Source: Homarus americanus (lineage: Eukaryota; Arthropoda; Malacostraca; Decapoda; Nephropidae). Taken from it: a stretch of 64,000 nt of DNA. The position numbers were made by a program, and so were the translations under genes. How positions within the stretch are numbered: position 1 is the stretch's first letter; each line of letters begins with the position of its first letter. Below are positions 13,143 to 25,354 of the stretch, piece after piece. The notes below the pieces were generated by a model. That model saw nothing but the letters and a program-made list of their open reading frames with translations. It had not been told where the DNA came from and made no database searches. Location: positions 9,868,944-9,932,943 of the forward strand of contig NW_024722158.1 in assembly GCF_018991925.1 (NCBI RefSeq), given 5' to 3'.

Positions 13143-13773
13143 ACAAATATTTCCAACGGCAGTGGCCCTGGGGAAGGTTCTGGAACACGGTGATGCACAC
13201 TCAGGGTAGGGAAGCGTCCATTCAACTCCACACTCGGGCGACGTCTTGAAATGGCAGAACACCGGGGCACAGACGGAATGAGATGAACTGGTAGTCGTGG
13301 TATGCGGTAGTGGTAGATGACCAGAGAATTGTCAGTCGATAGGCCAAGGTCTGGGAACACAGCCCACGAGTCCAGGACCTATGATGAGATCACAGCCAGA
13401 ATTTGACGAACAGCGGGGTTGCTAGATAGTGACTGTATGGCGGCTGGGTTGAATCTGCCGGTGACGCAGATAGTCGCTGCCGTTCTCACCTCTGTCCAAC
13501 CGCCCCAAGTGTCGTCTGCACCAGCAAACAAGCGAGTTAGCAGCGGTAACCAGCCGGAGGATCGTTTCCGCCCTTACATTCATACACCTATACTCTGCTC
13601 CTCTTCTACGCCGCCGAATTCACAACAGATAAGTAAGGCTGCGAGAGAGTATGTGTCCATACTTCTTGACATCTGACAGGTTACTGACAAACGTGACTCT
13701 TCTTGACTCTTTCTGTGTGAACGGGAACGAGTCAAATTGACTCAACTCGACTCGTGTGAACGCAGCCTAACTC

Positions 13774-14623
13774 CTAACTGTGGTAAAGACCAGCATTATA
13801 AGAGGATCATATACACCTTCACATTTAACAAATACATTACCAGGCGTAACAAAATCCCCCTTATGTTATTAAAAAATTACATATACGTAGTTGTTTAACT
13901 TTTCATTTACTTTATCATCACACACAAGAAAGCATTTATGTGGTATTTTGAAGCTTTAAATGGCGTCCACATTCATGAAACAAGTATTAAAGGCCAAAAT
14001 GGTTTCACAAGTTACGTAAAGTTTATTAAATAGCCGTGAAATTTAAAAAATGTATTTTTCGAAGAAGTTTCTGTCCATCTTGAGGTTGTAAGAGGCTTTC
14101 TATATATTTAAATTATTATATTTTTTTTTTCAAATTTCAGCTAGTTTTTGCAATAATTTCATAAATTTCATATAATTTTCTATACCCTGGATTTTCATAA
14201 GGATCAACTTTTGTATACAAATTTTGGTGGCCAGATGTCTTCCTCCTCCCTTTCTAATTTATTTTTAATATTTACAAATTATATAACTAGTGTGACTATT
14301 TTCAGCCAAATTGTGGGTTGTTTGTTGGACGACTTACGTTACATAAACACATAAACGTCGCCTAACCCACTTCATGTCAAAATTATAATTATCACTCATG
14401 TTATCTTTAAAGCATAGTATATAATAGGATCTCGCAGGAATACACCATTGGGAGATAAGCACAAGAGACATAAACCCATTCACATGAATATTTTGTCCGT
14501 GGATGAAAGTTACAACTACCACGATCAAAAAAAATATATATAAAACGTAAATTAAAACTGTATTCGTACCACCTGAAGATTAGCCTCGTGCTTATTTTAC
14601 CTGGTGATTCAAGCTCCCTAAAA
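13774..14623. other. Unique AT-rich DNA, no gene seen
   Basis: Nothing recognised on either strand; small minus-strand frames near 14334-14667 have no motif. Confidence 0.55.
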
Positions 14624-15019
14624 GGCGTCGTCACACTTGCACTTTTCCGACATTTTCTTGCATTCATTTTCTAAAGATGTAATTTTATGAGCACGCCTTG
14701 CCACGCACGCATAGAGAACTAGGGTGTTCACAGAGGGATAAATATACGGATGCCATGAACAGATCGTTCAATGTAAACAAGCATATCTGATGCATTTACG
14801 AATATCAACATCAATAACAAAATTACACTGGCAATTTATAAAAACGCGATAAATATCCTCATTATCAAATAAATCTTGACTTTACCACGGAAACTAGCGC
14901 AAGCCAGTCAGGCAGAAACGATATGTATCGTCTGAGGACACAGATTAGAAAAATTGACAACTCTTGGAAAACGACAGAAACGGGAAAGTTGACGGAAAAA
15001 GTGCTGGTGTGACGCTACC
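14624..15019. mobile_element. MITE-like TIR element
   Basis: The left end (14624 onward) carries GTCACACTTGCACTTTTCCG. The right end, on the other strand from 15019, carries GCGTCACACCAGCACTTTTTCCG, giving about 34-bp imperfect inverted repeats around 330 bp of non-coding DNA. No target duplication is convincing, so the exact ends could be off by a few bases. Confidence 0.65.
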
Positions 15020-15240
15020 AAGAGGATTAGATTTGGTTATGTTTGATTGGTAGGTCAGATTAGGTGAGGCTGTGTTAAGTTGTTATTTATACTGCGTTAA
15101 GTTAGGTTTGGTTATTGTATGTTATGTTAAGTGGGATTACGTTATGTTGTAGGTTGGGTGAGGTTATATTATGTTATGTTATGTAAGTTAGGTTATGTTA
15201 TGTTAGGAAGGTTACCTTTAGAGTAGTTAATATTAAGGCG
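15020..15240. repeat. Degenerate GGTTA/TTAGG-type tract
   Basis: Dense GGTTATGTTA, TTAGGTT and GTTATGTTA words with few exact TTAGG units. It could be a decayed interstitial telomeric tract or a simple GTTAT minisatellite. Confidence 0.6.
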
Positions 15241-15734
15241 AAATAACCTGGGGTACCTAACCTACACATTTTCCATGTTGTGTTGAATGCGTTCAGAAGA
15301 AAAATATTTTTAAAGATCTACGGTAATATATTATTCTGACACTTTACCTCCTAGCTCTTTCTCTTATTCTTTATACAGTATAATCATTGCCTCTCTCTTC
15401 CCTCCCTTCTCATTCCTCGTCTCTCTGTCTCACGCCATCCTCGACACCCCACTCTCCTCGACTTTTAACCCATCTCAAATGTGTCTGATTGCATACATAT
15501 TTTCGTATCTATCTTTCCTCGACTAACTGTGCTTGACTGATGGTCTATCTGCTGCCAGTCTCTCTAATCCATTATCTCTCTCTCTTTCGCTCTCCCTCTT
15601 TATCTTTCAGTATCTTCTGTCTCTATCTCTCAGTATTTCTTCCACTTTACATCACTGCCATGTGTCTTGGCTCCTCTCCAGCTTAGTGTTTACAGATGTT
15701 TTGGTTTGTTTTGTCGCTTTACGATGGGTGATAA
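15241..15734. other. Unique DNA with pyrimidine-rich patch, no gene seen
   Basis: A CT-rich stretch at about 15350-15640 explains the 76-codon frame at 15533-15763 (Ser/Leu runs). No gene signal. Confidence 0.55.
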
Positions 15735-16260
15735 CACGTACAGTGATTCATAGTGGTTCATAACACTTGCGGTGGTTCATGGTGGTTCATAATAGTTCAT
15801 AACACTTGTGGTGGTTCATGGTGGCGGTGGTTTACAACACTTGTGGTGGTTCATAATAGTTCATATCCCTTGTGGTGGTTCATAACTCTTGTGGTGGTTC
15901 ATAACACTTGTGGTGGTTCCTAGTGGTTCATTGGTGGTTCACAGTGGTTCATAAGACTTGTAATAGTTCACAGTATTTAATAATAATCGTCATGGTTCAC
16001 AATGGTCAATATTAATTGTAGTGGTTCATAGTGGATAATTGTGATTGCTGTGGTTCTCAGTATGTAATAATAATTGTGGTGGTTCACGTCGGTTAATTTA
16101 ACTGCAGTGAATAATTATAAATGCGGTGGTTCATACTAGATAATGATAATTATTGTGGTTCACAGAAAGTTAAATCACTTAGGTGGTTCACACTAGCAAT
16201 AATCGTGGTAGTAATAATCGTGGTTAGTATATAACATCAATTGTGGTTGTTTAGAGAGAG
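15735..16260. repeat. GTGGTTCA minisatellite
   Basis: Many copies of GTGGTTCATAA with an ACACTTGTG spacer, giving loose units of about 20-30 bp. Units are regular at 15740-15960 and decay to AATAATAATCGTGGTT forms toward 16260. Confidence 0.9.
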
Positions 16261-16988
16261 TAATAATATTTACTTATGATGACAAGACGAGGAAGCAACA
16301 AAAGAAAACTATTTAAATTATACACTGGTTGTGATTTAGTCTGTGTTAACTGCTAATTCTCAAACTTTGTGATTTTTTTTTAATAAACTTATAAGAAAAA
16401 CTTGACCTTACGTGCGAGTTAAGAATTAGAGAACAAGGAAAAGGTAACAAATTTCTTCACTCGAAACGTCTAACCACATCGAATGATTTGCTAAAACACG
16501 TGGTATCAAGTGGTATGAAAGGAGCAGACATAGTAGGTACAGACATGCGGATAAATATAAGTTATACTGTAAAACTGGTAATTATATCAATGACTCATAT
16601 GGGCTTCACCCCTAAGAATAACTGTTAAACGTGAGTTCTACGACACCTTGTAAACCTCAGCCATTGTGGGACTCGCCAAACATCTATCCCACGATTAACG
16701 AGGAACCTCTCTGTCTAGGTCAGGTCTTTGTAACTTTATACGAGAACATCAACAGTGACCAGAGCTCCACCATCAGTGATAGTTAATCCTCCATCACTGT
16801 ACACCATAGCACCAGGAGGATCAATATCCCCGACTCACCAAGGCTCCAGAATTCACCAGCCAGTTTGGCGAGTATAGATAAGCCAAACGCAGGTAGGCAT
16901 TATAAGATACAGGTCTGGGCAGCGCGGTTATCGATGATACGGGAAGACACGCGGCCAAACAATACACGGATACCCTTACCAGTTCTCT
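16261..16988. other. Unique DNA, no gene seen
   Basis: Nothing recognised. Confidence 0.55.
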
Positions 16989-16995
16989 TTAAGTT

Positions 16996-17304
16996 ATGGC
17001 TAAGATGGAGTCTCCTGATTGGCGAGAAATATCTGACCACGTAGAAGCACACTGGAGGCAGCGAACGATGCTATTCACTAAACAAGACGACCGAATAAAG
17101 ACTTGCCTGTTTTGGCTCGATAGGCGGGATGGGCCACGCAGAATACGTTTTGTTGTAGCCTTCCATATGACACCTTGTCTTTGTCCGCCATGGGAATTAT
17201 GCATGACATTACTTGGTGCTCATCGTGTGCAGGGTGGGGAGATGTACTGGTGTGTAGGTGAAGTAATGTGTGTAGGTGGTGAAGTGGTGCGTGTGTGTGT
17301 GTAG
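16996..17304 (+). CDS. Weak candidate ORF or exon, unknown product
   Basis: A 102-codon frame begins at ATG with a plausible context (AGTT before ATG) and reads MAKMESPDWREISDHVEAHW for its first residues. Up to about residue 76 the composition looks more protein-like than most frames here, with mixed charged and aromatic residues. The last quarter lies in the GTAGGTG minisatellite, so if any of it is coding the real end is earlier, perhaps at a GT near 17225. The opposite strand is also open for 71 codons, which weakens the case. No family recognised. Confidence 0.15.
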   Translation: MAKMESPDWREISDHVEAHWRQRTMLFTKQDDRIKTCLFWLDRRDGPRRIRFVVAFHMTPCLCPPWELCMTLLGAHRVQGGEMYWCVGEVMCVGGEVVRVCV

Positions 17305-17432
17305 GTGTAGTGGTACATGTAGGTGGTGAAGTGGTGTGTGTAGGTGTAGTGGTACATGTAGGTGGTGAAGTGATATGTGTAGGTGTAGTGGTACATGTAG
17401 GTGGTGTAGTGGTGTGTGTGTGTGTGTGTGTA
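17232..17432. repeat. GTAGGTGGTGAAGTGG minisatellite
   Basis: Four to five copies of a unit of about 44 bp combining GTAGGTGGTGAAGTGGTG with GTGTAGTGGTACAT, ending in a (GT)n run. The minus-strand Tyr/His/Thr frame over it is a by-product. Confidence 0.92.
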
Positions 17433-20279
17433 GATCACGCCACGGGGACCCTATATTGATTTGCCAGTGCCCATCAAGAAATACTTTTTGTTTACATAGG
17501 TTTTAACCATTATGGGTTGATTTCTGTAAGATTTTATTTTTTTTGGGCCCCTGCTGGCATGTCATTTAAATATATTACGGCGCCGTAAGGGTTAATCATT
17601 TAAGAAGCTCAAAAGTTACAAATGGCAGGTGGTGAGACATGGTGAGCCTATATTGATGTTTACAGCGGCCTAAAGGACTGATTTATGGACCTAAACTTCC
17701 TTATCTGCAGCCGCAGCATTTTGGTAAAGGCAACAGTAAATTTCAGTTCTCACCTTAAATTTTATATTTGAATAGTCTTACAATACTTGTCACAATGTTT
17801 ATTTGTTGCGTTTCTGGGCTTGGAAAAAATTTTGCCGTTTAATTTGTTTCTCGTCAGTTTTAACTGAATACTTTTGATCATGGGGAAGGTATACCCAGAT
17901 CACATTTAATGCTTTTGTTGAACAGCTCATCGGCAAATTCACCAAGACCATGCTGCTTATAATATATCCAATTACCCATACTAATTGAATTCGTGTACTG
18001 GGGCAATGGGATGATTCAACATAATATTTGAGGTCATATACTAAGTGTAGTAAAAGTTTTATCAGTATTTATTATTTTCGATTACGCTTGACATTAAAGT
18101 GGATCACTGAATGAGTTCAACACCAAGATACTGATAAGAATCGTTTTAGAAATCTTAGAATCAGTGAGTTGATTGCTGTGAGATTTATGGTTTAGTTTTC
18201 ACAACATCAAATTAAATTTAAAAAAAATATAGTGAGCAATCTTTGCAGTTTTAACTAAAAGTACAGTATAAGTTATGGTGAATAACATAAGAGATAGTGT
18301 CATCTTCTGTACTGTAAGTCAACAATAAGAGTATGAAAACAAGAAGCAGAGAGCCGAGAATGTTTCCTTGTTAGGTTCCAAATTCAAAAGGTCTTAATTT
18401 CTCGACTCTTTGCACGTATAAAGAGGTCACTGGGTGTTCTATTAGAAATGTAATTTTTAAATCAACTGAATAGTTTCTGTATTGTTTTCTATTTGCTATA
18501 TCATAAGCGTATATGCGGTCTACAATGACATAATGTGTTCTAACGTTAACGGTACCGAATATTCTGCAAAACAATGCTGTGATCTGCATATGAGTATAAA
18601 TCAATACAGGTTTAGTGATAACATCCTTGCAATTCTAATTACGAGTCTGCTGAGAACTGCTCTCTCAAATATTTTGTATACATAAGTTGTTAAGGACATG
18701 GGCCAGAACTTAGGTGAGTTGGTTTCAGGTAATGGGAATGATTTGACTTTCCATCCAGTTCATAGGAAAGTCTCCTCAAGTTCAGCTCGTTCTAGAATAC
18801 CGAGTTGACGGCTGCCCCTGCAGGGACGTCATCAAGTTGACAAAGGATATCGTAGGAGTGATTTCATCTGCAGTTGCTGAAGCGTTAATTTTTAGAACAT
18901 TAAATACTTCATATTTAGTTATTTGGTAACAAAGGGGCCAGTGTAGAGCTGACGAAGGGGTGAAGGAACTTCAGGATTCCTCTGATCACAAAAACAATAC
19001 AATATTGTTGTTTATGAAATCCCCAAGTTCCAGCCCGTGTGCCAGGAAGGTACATCACTTGGCTAGGTTTCGCTATATTTGTGAAGGCGGTCTGACTATG
19101 ACAGTCCTCCCAGATAAAGTAGTTCGACTATGAGAGGCGAAGGAGAAAAGACAGGTCAGATTATGATGACATAACTAAGTGGCATGTCATCTCAGGAGAC
19201 CATCCAACTGAGCAAAGAAACAGAACCCATTCTTATATATCACTTCCACAAAGCCAGACCACAGCGGCTCAGAGCAAAGAAGCAAAGAATAACTAGCGCC
19301 TGAAGCAGAGGAGATAAGAAACAATGAACGACTGAGATGGCGCGCCACGACGAATGATGCGATTCAGGAAAATGTGCACGAAGGTAAAAATATGGTGAAC
19401 AAAATGAATGTAAATGTGGAAACAGGAGAGCACCATTTATCTCCACAACGTGCCGTGAAAATTGTTGATAATGATGAGGATCCAGAATTATTAGAAGGTT
19501 CGAAGCTGTGACTTCACACTAAATTCTGTTTATAAGATATAATGTACACAAACACGAAACACCTTCCTTAACAGAGAAACCCAAGATTAAAACTCTTCTT
19601 GACATTCATTAGTCTGATATAAAGGAAGTTGCAGAACTCTTATTATAATACCAAGAGAATTAGCCTGGGTGAGTAGTAGTTCAGAATTTGCGACTTGGAT
19701 GTTCTAAAATCTGCCTGAAACCACATGTAAAGACCCTCGTTATTTACACTAGAAAGATAGAAAGAGCCAGTCAGATCAAGAGTGTGTAGCAAGGTGATGT
19801 TTGAGTTAATGTACGCATATGGATATTAATGGACAGTTTAACGATACTAAAGCCATCTCTCATGAATGGACGATCTAATTATGGCAATACTTTGGGGCAA
19901 AAATTTACGATAAATGATCAATTATCCTGTAGCCATTTCAGTAGAGAAAATGTTCAATGCCCAACACGTTAAACACCCAACCCACTGTGATTATATACTG
20001 TAAATTAGGTAAACAAACTGCTGGGTTATAACATAGCCACTGAAGAGGAAACGATATCCTGATTTACATATTTGTTATTTTATTTATAAATTTATTAATT
20101 TAACTCTTTACTTATAACTTATTTTTATTTAATTATTTATGACTTTAACCTAAAACGAGAGGAAAACCAAGATTTTGCAATGGTGATTAAGATGTATTGA
20201 GGAGCGTCGTCGACCACAGAAAAGTTTCGTCTTTTAAAGATGTGAAGTCTTGTAAAACTATAGAAACAACATCAAACAA
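17433..20279. other. Unique DNA, no gene seen
   Basis: The longest stretch of apparently single-copy DNA in the window. Short frames at 18371-18685 and 19240-19446 have no recognisable motif. GCCCCTGCAGGGACGTCATC near 18813 is only a local palindrome. Confidence 0.5.
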
Positions 20280-20285
20280 TAACTG

Positions 20286-20938
20286 ATGGACAGATTTATA
20301 CCCAAGAGCCAGCTGTGGGTGCTAAAGTTATGGAGAAATTTCATAGTTTTAAGAGAAGTGTCGTTACAAGAGACGAACAGACGGATTTTCGGAAATAAAC
20401 TAAAAATAAGTGTACAAGATAAGAAAGATAATTACAGAAATGATTGGCAGACGAGACAAATTAAACCCAGATCGAATTTAATAACACGTTTAGGTCCTTG
20501 TAACTGAATCTTTCTAATGAATCTTATACAGAATCACATCAAGTTAAAGAGGAAGTGGTAAATTATTTTTCCCTTCTGTTTGCCAAGTCTATAATAACAT
20601 TGTTTTGTAGGTCAACAGACAAGCTTAGCAATACAGCATAAAGAGTTAACATAAGGGAATTCTAAGTAGAATTCCTAAGCATATCGTATATCCTGGAAAC
20701 CCTCAAGGTATATATCCCATGGTGTTATGAGAGCTGTGTTATGAACGTCAGGACCCTTAGGCACCATAATGAGGAGGAACGTGGAGGAAGAAAAAGATGT
20801 CTAATGATTGCAACAGTACTTAAAATTGCAAGGTTCGTAAGGTTAATTATTATGGTGTGTAAGATGACGTAGTGAATCATATATACAACGAGTAAAAACT
20901 ATGCCTGGTAGCTCCTGTTCCACAGCTGCTGGACTTAC

Positions 20939-21036
<98 letters not shown>

Positions 21037-22230
21037 ATATAGGTCACAAGCCTAGAGCAGGTGGTAATTTTGACGATAAATTACTTTGTAAGATGTTTGA
21101 TACTATATTTCATGTAAGGTTAAGCTATAAACTAGACGGACAGGGCATACAGGACATATTTTTTTTGATCTGTGACTCACCTTATAAACATGAGCAATGT
21201 GTGGTGGTCAATGCTATGGAATCTTGATACATAAATTACCTATGACAAGTGGCGTACGGCTGGCAGGGTGCTGGAGCCAGTATTGTTTATCTGCTTCGTA
21301 AATGACACGCCAATTAATTACCTATCCATTCATACATACAAATAGGTGCTGACGACACTAAGTTGTTTAGATAAATAAAACCCAATTGCCTGAGAAGACT
21401 TATAGAATGATCTCTATTAAGTTCGATCATGTTAACATTTAGTGATAAGGAATGTAAGAGGATGCATCTTAGCCATATCAGAGTAAGTTATTTATGTTTA
21501 ATATAAACAAAATTATAGAATCATCGCCCTATCTGAAATTAAAAGCAAAAGATCTAGGATATTGATGAAAGTGAATCAAAGTTATGTGCTTACTTTGAGA
21601 AAAAAAGAGAGAGAAATACTTGCCGATGTATTACTTACATTACTACAAAGATCTTCTACACGTATCTATGTTTTCGTATTATATAAGACTTCAAAGGCGC
21701 TCTAGTTCAACATTTGAAGTACGGTACTTTTAATTGTGTTTGGTTTCTGGTGTGCGTTAAGTCTACCAATTGATTGAGAACGTCCAAAAGGTTACCAGGC
21801 TGGTGTTGGTACTTAATCTCTTCACTTACTATGAGAGGTTGAACGATTCCACGTCCCAATTTCTAATATAGAAGAGAGAGAGGAGACTCAGTTGGGAGGT
21901 ACAAACAATGTAATGGGCACTGCTTGGGTTCATACAGAGGAGTGTTAGTTACAAGACTAGCGAGGTTATCTATATCTTGCGCTTGTGAGACTCCTTCAAG
22001 AGACGTAGAGTGAGGGCGATATGATCGTGGTGTATAAATGGAAGTCAGGGTTAAACAAAGGTGATATAACAATGGTACTTAAAGTATCCAACCAGAGCAA
22101 ACTCGTAGCCATGGTTTGAAATTAGACGAATTTAGATTTATGCGCGAGATAGGTAAACACTCATTTGGAAGAGTAGTGGATGAATGGAACAAGATACCAC
22201 TTGAACACGCTGGATAGCTAGAAAGGCCGA
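20286..22230 (+). pseudogene. CR1-like LINE reverse transcriptase pseudogene
   Basis: Pieces of one RT ORF in the right order. Pre-RT/fingers at 20400-20600 includes SHQVKEEVVNYFSLLFAKS. RT palm at 21080-21225 reads FDTIFHVRLSYKLDG, then HEQCVVVNAMES. The next block, LEPVLFICFVNDTP near 21270, corresponds to the GVPQGSVLGPLLF motif, and the catalytic motif reads ADDTKLF at 21348-21368. Later come GDMIVVYKWKSGLNKGDI near 22017 and FGRVVDEWNKIPL near 22168. The order matches the CR1-like 3' fragment near 2.2 kb, so both probably belong to related families. Multiple frameshifts and stops, and a long (TA)n run inside, make it non-functional. Boundaries are approximate. Confidence 0.85.
20938..21042. 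repeat. (TG)n(TA)n microsatellite
   Basis: A short TG run followed by about 45 TA units with one phase slip near 21025. It interrupts the RT pseudogene between its upstream segment and its palm segment and creates a Tyr-Ile run in the overlapping frame. Confidence 0.97.
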
Positions 22231-22727
22231 TATTGCACGAGTTGAGGGGTGTGTCTAGCGCAAGAGGGCTGCATGGCGCTGATGTTTTCCTGCCGATGCT
22301 GCCGAGCTAACTCGGTTTAACACCTCGTGTTGATGCTTCTAACCGTTACGGTGTGGGGTGATCGTCTGCCAGTTGAGGGTTGATTTGGCAGTTAATCAGG
22401 TTTGTCGCAAGACTATCCTTATACCTTTTTCGTTGCCCCCAGCATTTAATTTGTCATTCCTTAGGTGAAAATATTGAGTAGCTGGTTTGGTAGCAAACTG
22501 TTGTCCATGCAGGTAATGTGGCCGCACTACGTTGTTAGACAACGTTGAGAGGCGCGCGCACGCACACACTCATTCACCACTCTCGCTCAGATTAAAAGCT
22601 TGGTACTGTATAACGAAAAAATTATTCAAACTAATTGACATACACGTTCGTTCAGTACTACAAAGAACTAACAAGAACAGCCTTTATCAGTTTATTTAAG
22701 AAACAAAAGCCAAAGTCTCCCCTAGTT
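22231..22727. other. No gene seen
   Basis: May include LINE 3' untranslated sequence just after 22230. Nothing else recognised. Confidence 0.5.
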
Positions 22728-22860
22728 TTGAATTGAATTGAAACAGTTTATTTAGCCAGAAATACACAGATACAGAGAATAAAACAATATAAACATGGCT
22801 GAGCCAGTTGAGAGCCTGAGCTCTCTTTAGGCACCTGATATATACTATACATTTATCTCA
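22728..22860 (-). mobile_element. Possible LINE 3' end with (CAATT)n tail
   Basis: On the minus strand the sequence passes a TAAATAAACTG (polyadenylation-like AATAAA) and ends in a CAATTCAATTCAA tail. Short pentamer tails are common at LINE 3' ends. No coding region was found upstream on that strand, so this is a tentative call; a simple AT-rich coincidence is possible. Confidence 0.3.
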
Positions 22861-23857
22861 AGGAAGTATTATGCAACATTTAGTATCATCTGGAATAGTA
22901 CAATAGCATGGTGGTAAAAGAACATCTCATAATGTTACCACGGTTATCACTTCAATATTTATTTATTTTCTTTTATTTTTATTTATTTTGTTATTATAAG
23001 TATATACATAAATTACAGTGGAATTGAAAACATAATTATAATGGGGAAGCAGTACAACATGGATTGTACAGTATTGAGGTTGAACAAGAGGACAGAGCTG
23101 TCAGGATTATGTCTAGTTGGCAAATATATTTATTGAAATGGTAATTTCTTGTCTATTTACATGATAATTTCCGATAAAACGGTTTTGATGGTACAATAAA
23201 AGCAGGTACTGTATATATAATAGGTTTGATAATAGTGTTTTGAAATTTTGCAGGACATCAGTCTGCTGCACTGTTGTTGAAAAATACTGACTTAACCATT
23301 ATATGAAAATATAATTATAGGTAAAAATCTTGAAAATCAACCCATGACTTGTGAAAATTTGGTTCACCCTTATCTTATATTCCCTATGACTAACCACCAT
23401 AACACTAACCTAACCTAACTAAATTTAACCCTCGAATAACGTTTGAGTTGTTAATCATCAGGTGATCCGAAAACTATGAACACACCAATGTTTTAGAACA
23501 GGAATGATTAGAACAAATATAATTCGTTGAGGTGTTAACGTGGTGGTGTAACTCCCGGTCTAACACTTCACCACCATCAGTCACGTCACCAACACCTTCA
23601 CCTGACACCGTAAGTTTGGTCAGGCACTCAACAAATCGCCAAAGTTTGGTAACCATCGCCACTTGCGACCGACTTTTCCCCAAAACTCTTGACATAAATA
23701 CACCAAAGTGTCGTCTGCGACATAAAATTCATTGAACTTCGAGGAACATTCAGGGTCACGCATTAGTCCAAGAGTTGGGTGATTATTGGTTAAGTGATAT
23801 GAGCTTAACCTATCAACCGTAGCGTATTGGTTGGCAGACAATAGGGCAACTAATCAG
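22861..23857. other. Unique DNA, no gene seen
   Basis: The plus and minus frames at 23474-23841 mirror each other in GC-moderate DNA and have no motif. A short AACCTAACCTAACT lies near 23406. Confidence 0.5.
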
Positions 23858-23975
23858 CGGGTGAGTACGGGAGTAAGATATAAAATTGACCAATATACGG
23901 GCAAGTACTGGATTGCGATATAAACCTTGCCATTAAACGGACGAGTACTAGAGTGAAGTATAAACCTGACCAACG
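23858..23975. repeat. 40-bp tandem repeat, three copies
   Basis: Units begin CGGGTGAGTACGGGAG, CGGGCAAGTACTGGAT and CGGACGAGTACTAGAG, each followed by ATATAAA and a TGACCAA/TTGCCA ending. About 75 percent alike by eye. Confidence 0.85.
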
Positions 23976-24242
23976 AGGAAATACTGTCTTATGTTAAATA
24001 CTCTCAAGGCATTTCTGGCTTCATAACTTACGTAAAAAATATGAACCATTACAAAAATCGACTAATAAAGTAACATACGGTATTTATCTACACTTATTAA
24101 CTTGTATCGAGGAATTAGATCACAAAATAGATCACTAAAACCAGGAATGGAAAATAGCAGTGATTAACGTTACTGTTTTAATTAATGTATCACAATGTTC
24201 AACAGTTGTATTCGTATTCTTAAAGGGATAGGAAGAAAAACC
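23976..24242. other. Unique DNA, no gene seen
   Basis: AT-rich, nothing recognised. Confidence 0.5.
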
Positions 24243-24456
24243 ACCCATCCCACTCATCCACTCAAAAACTCACCTACTCAAAACCCATCCATCCCATTCC
24301 ATCCACCTACCCATCCCATCCAACCAACCCAAATCCCACCCTCCCATCCAAAATAAAACCATCCCACTCATCCCAAAACGCACCCACCCAACCATCCCAC
24401 CACACTCAAAACCCACCCACCGCACTCAAAAACGCACCCACCCACCCAACCCAAAA
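24243..24456. repeat. CCCATCCA minisatellite
   Basis: Loose 8-bp words (CCCATCCA, CCCACCCA, CCCACTCA) with CAAAA spacers. One strand is nearly free of G. Confidence 0.92.
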
Positions 24457-25354
24457 TAGAGAAGGGTGAAAGAAGGAATGTATAGCAGGATAAATAATAG
24501 TGATTCAGATTTAAAAAAATACAAAATAAAGTGATGGACATAAGTAGGAAACCAGAGAGGAGAAAAATGGTTGTTATTTTGATAGGAAAAATAAAGAAAG
24601 GTTTTCAGGAGTTCTGGGAGTAACTGTTTCGTTATATTCCCTGAAACAGATTCTCCAAGAACCGCGAACACGGAGTGAATTGCAAAGTAGCGGAGGAAGT
24701 AAGTCATGAAGGCAATGGCTAATATACGTATGAGTGTAATTAAGTTAATATACATTGTGTAATTAGGCTAGTATTGTACGGTGTGAAGCAATGGCCGAGT
24801 ATAAGATGATTAAGTTGCAAAGAGAGAAATTATATGTTTGAGGACGCTAAATATGGTGGATAGGACAAAGAGAATAAGAAACGTGGATATAAGGTGATGG
24901 GGAAGTGATTGTAGTGGGAGAGAGTGTGTGAAGGAGGCAGTAGACACGGGGAGGATTGACAACTAAAGGTAATGATGATCAGTAATGACCAGAAAACACA
25001 GCGTCAAGGGTTGTCGAGGATGGGTGATGCTAGACTGAAATGTACAACTGTTTAAACAAAAACTTATTCGACATTGTAATATATGCGAGATTTTTTAGTC
25101 TAGTTTGAAACAACAGCATGAAAGCCAGGAAAGTCAATATGTCAATCATTAAGTGAAGCACGACGTTAACGAACAAACATCTGAGGTGCATTGATAAGTC
25201 ATGTGGGTAAAGTCCATAGATAATTCACAACTGCAGTGATCCTTTATGGAGGACAGAGTGAGCGCTTGGAGTTTCGGCAACGATTGAGTGTCGTGCAGTC
25301 GTGGCAACGTCAATAACAGTGACATTTTTATTTAGTTACGAAAGACAATGTGTA
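24457..25354. other. Unique DNA, no gene seen
   Basis: Purine-rich stretch at about 24780-24960 with GATAAGATGATTAAG-type text. A 109-codon minus-strand frame at 24426-24755 begins in the minisatellite and has no motif. Confidence 0.5.

Larger units (their letters stand above)
12181..13773. mobile_element. Non-autonomous TIR DNA transposon with 5-bp target duplication
   Basis: Terminal inverted repeats face each other: the left end reads AGGATGCGTTCACAT from 12186, and the right end, on the other strand from 13768, reads AGGCTGCGTTCACAC. Homology continues inward into GAGTC-rich DNA (ACGAGTCGAGT on both sides). The flanking AACTC (12181-12185 and 13769-13773) is a perfect direct repeat, consistent with a target site duplication. 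The 1.58-kb interior has no recognisable transposase; small frames at 12653-12919 and 13136-13360 on the minus strand and 13419-13676 on the plus strand match nothing I know. The superfamily is uncertain: the GCGTTCACAC end resembles several families, and a 5-bp duplication does not decide it. Confidence 0.8.

Noticed and set aside
15020..15240. A true terminal telomere
   Set aside because: Few exact TTAGG units, strong decay and unique DNA on both sides; at most an old interstitial tract.
20901..21227. A 108-codon ORF with a Tyr-Ile repeat as a real protein
   Set aside because: The Tyr-Ile part is a TA microsatellite; the rest is a decayed RT palm segment belonging to the CR1-like pseudogene.
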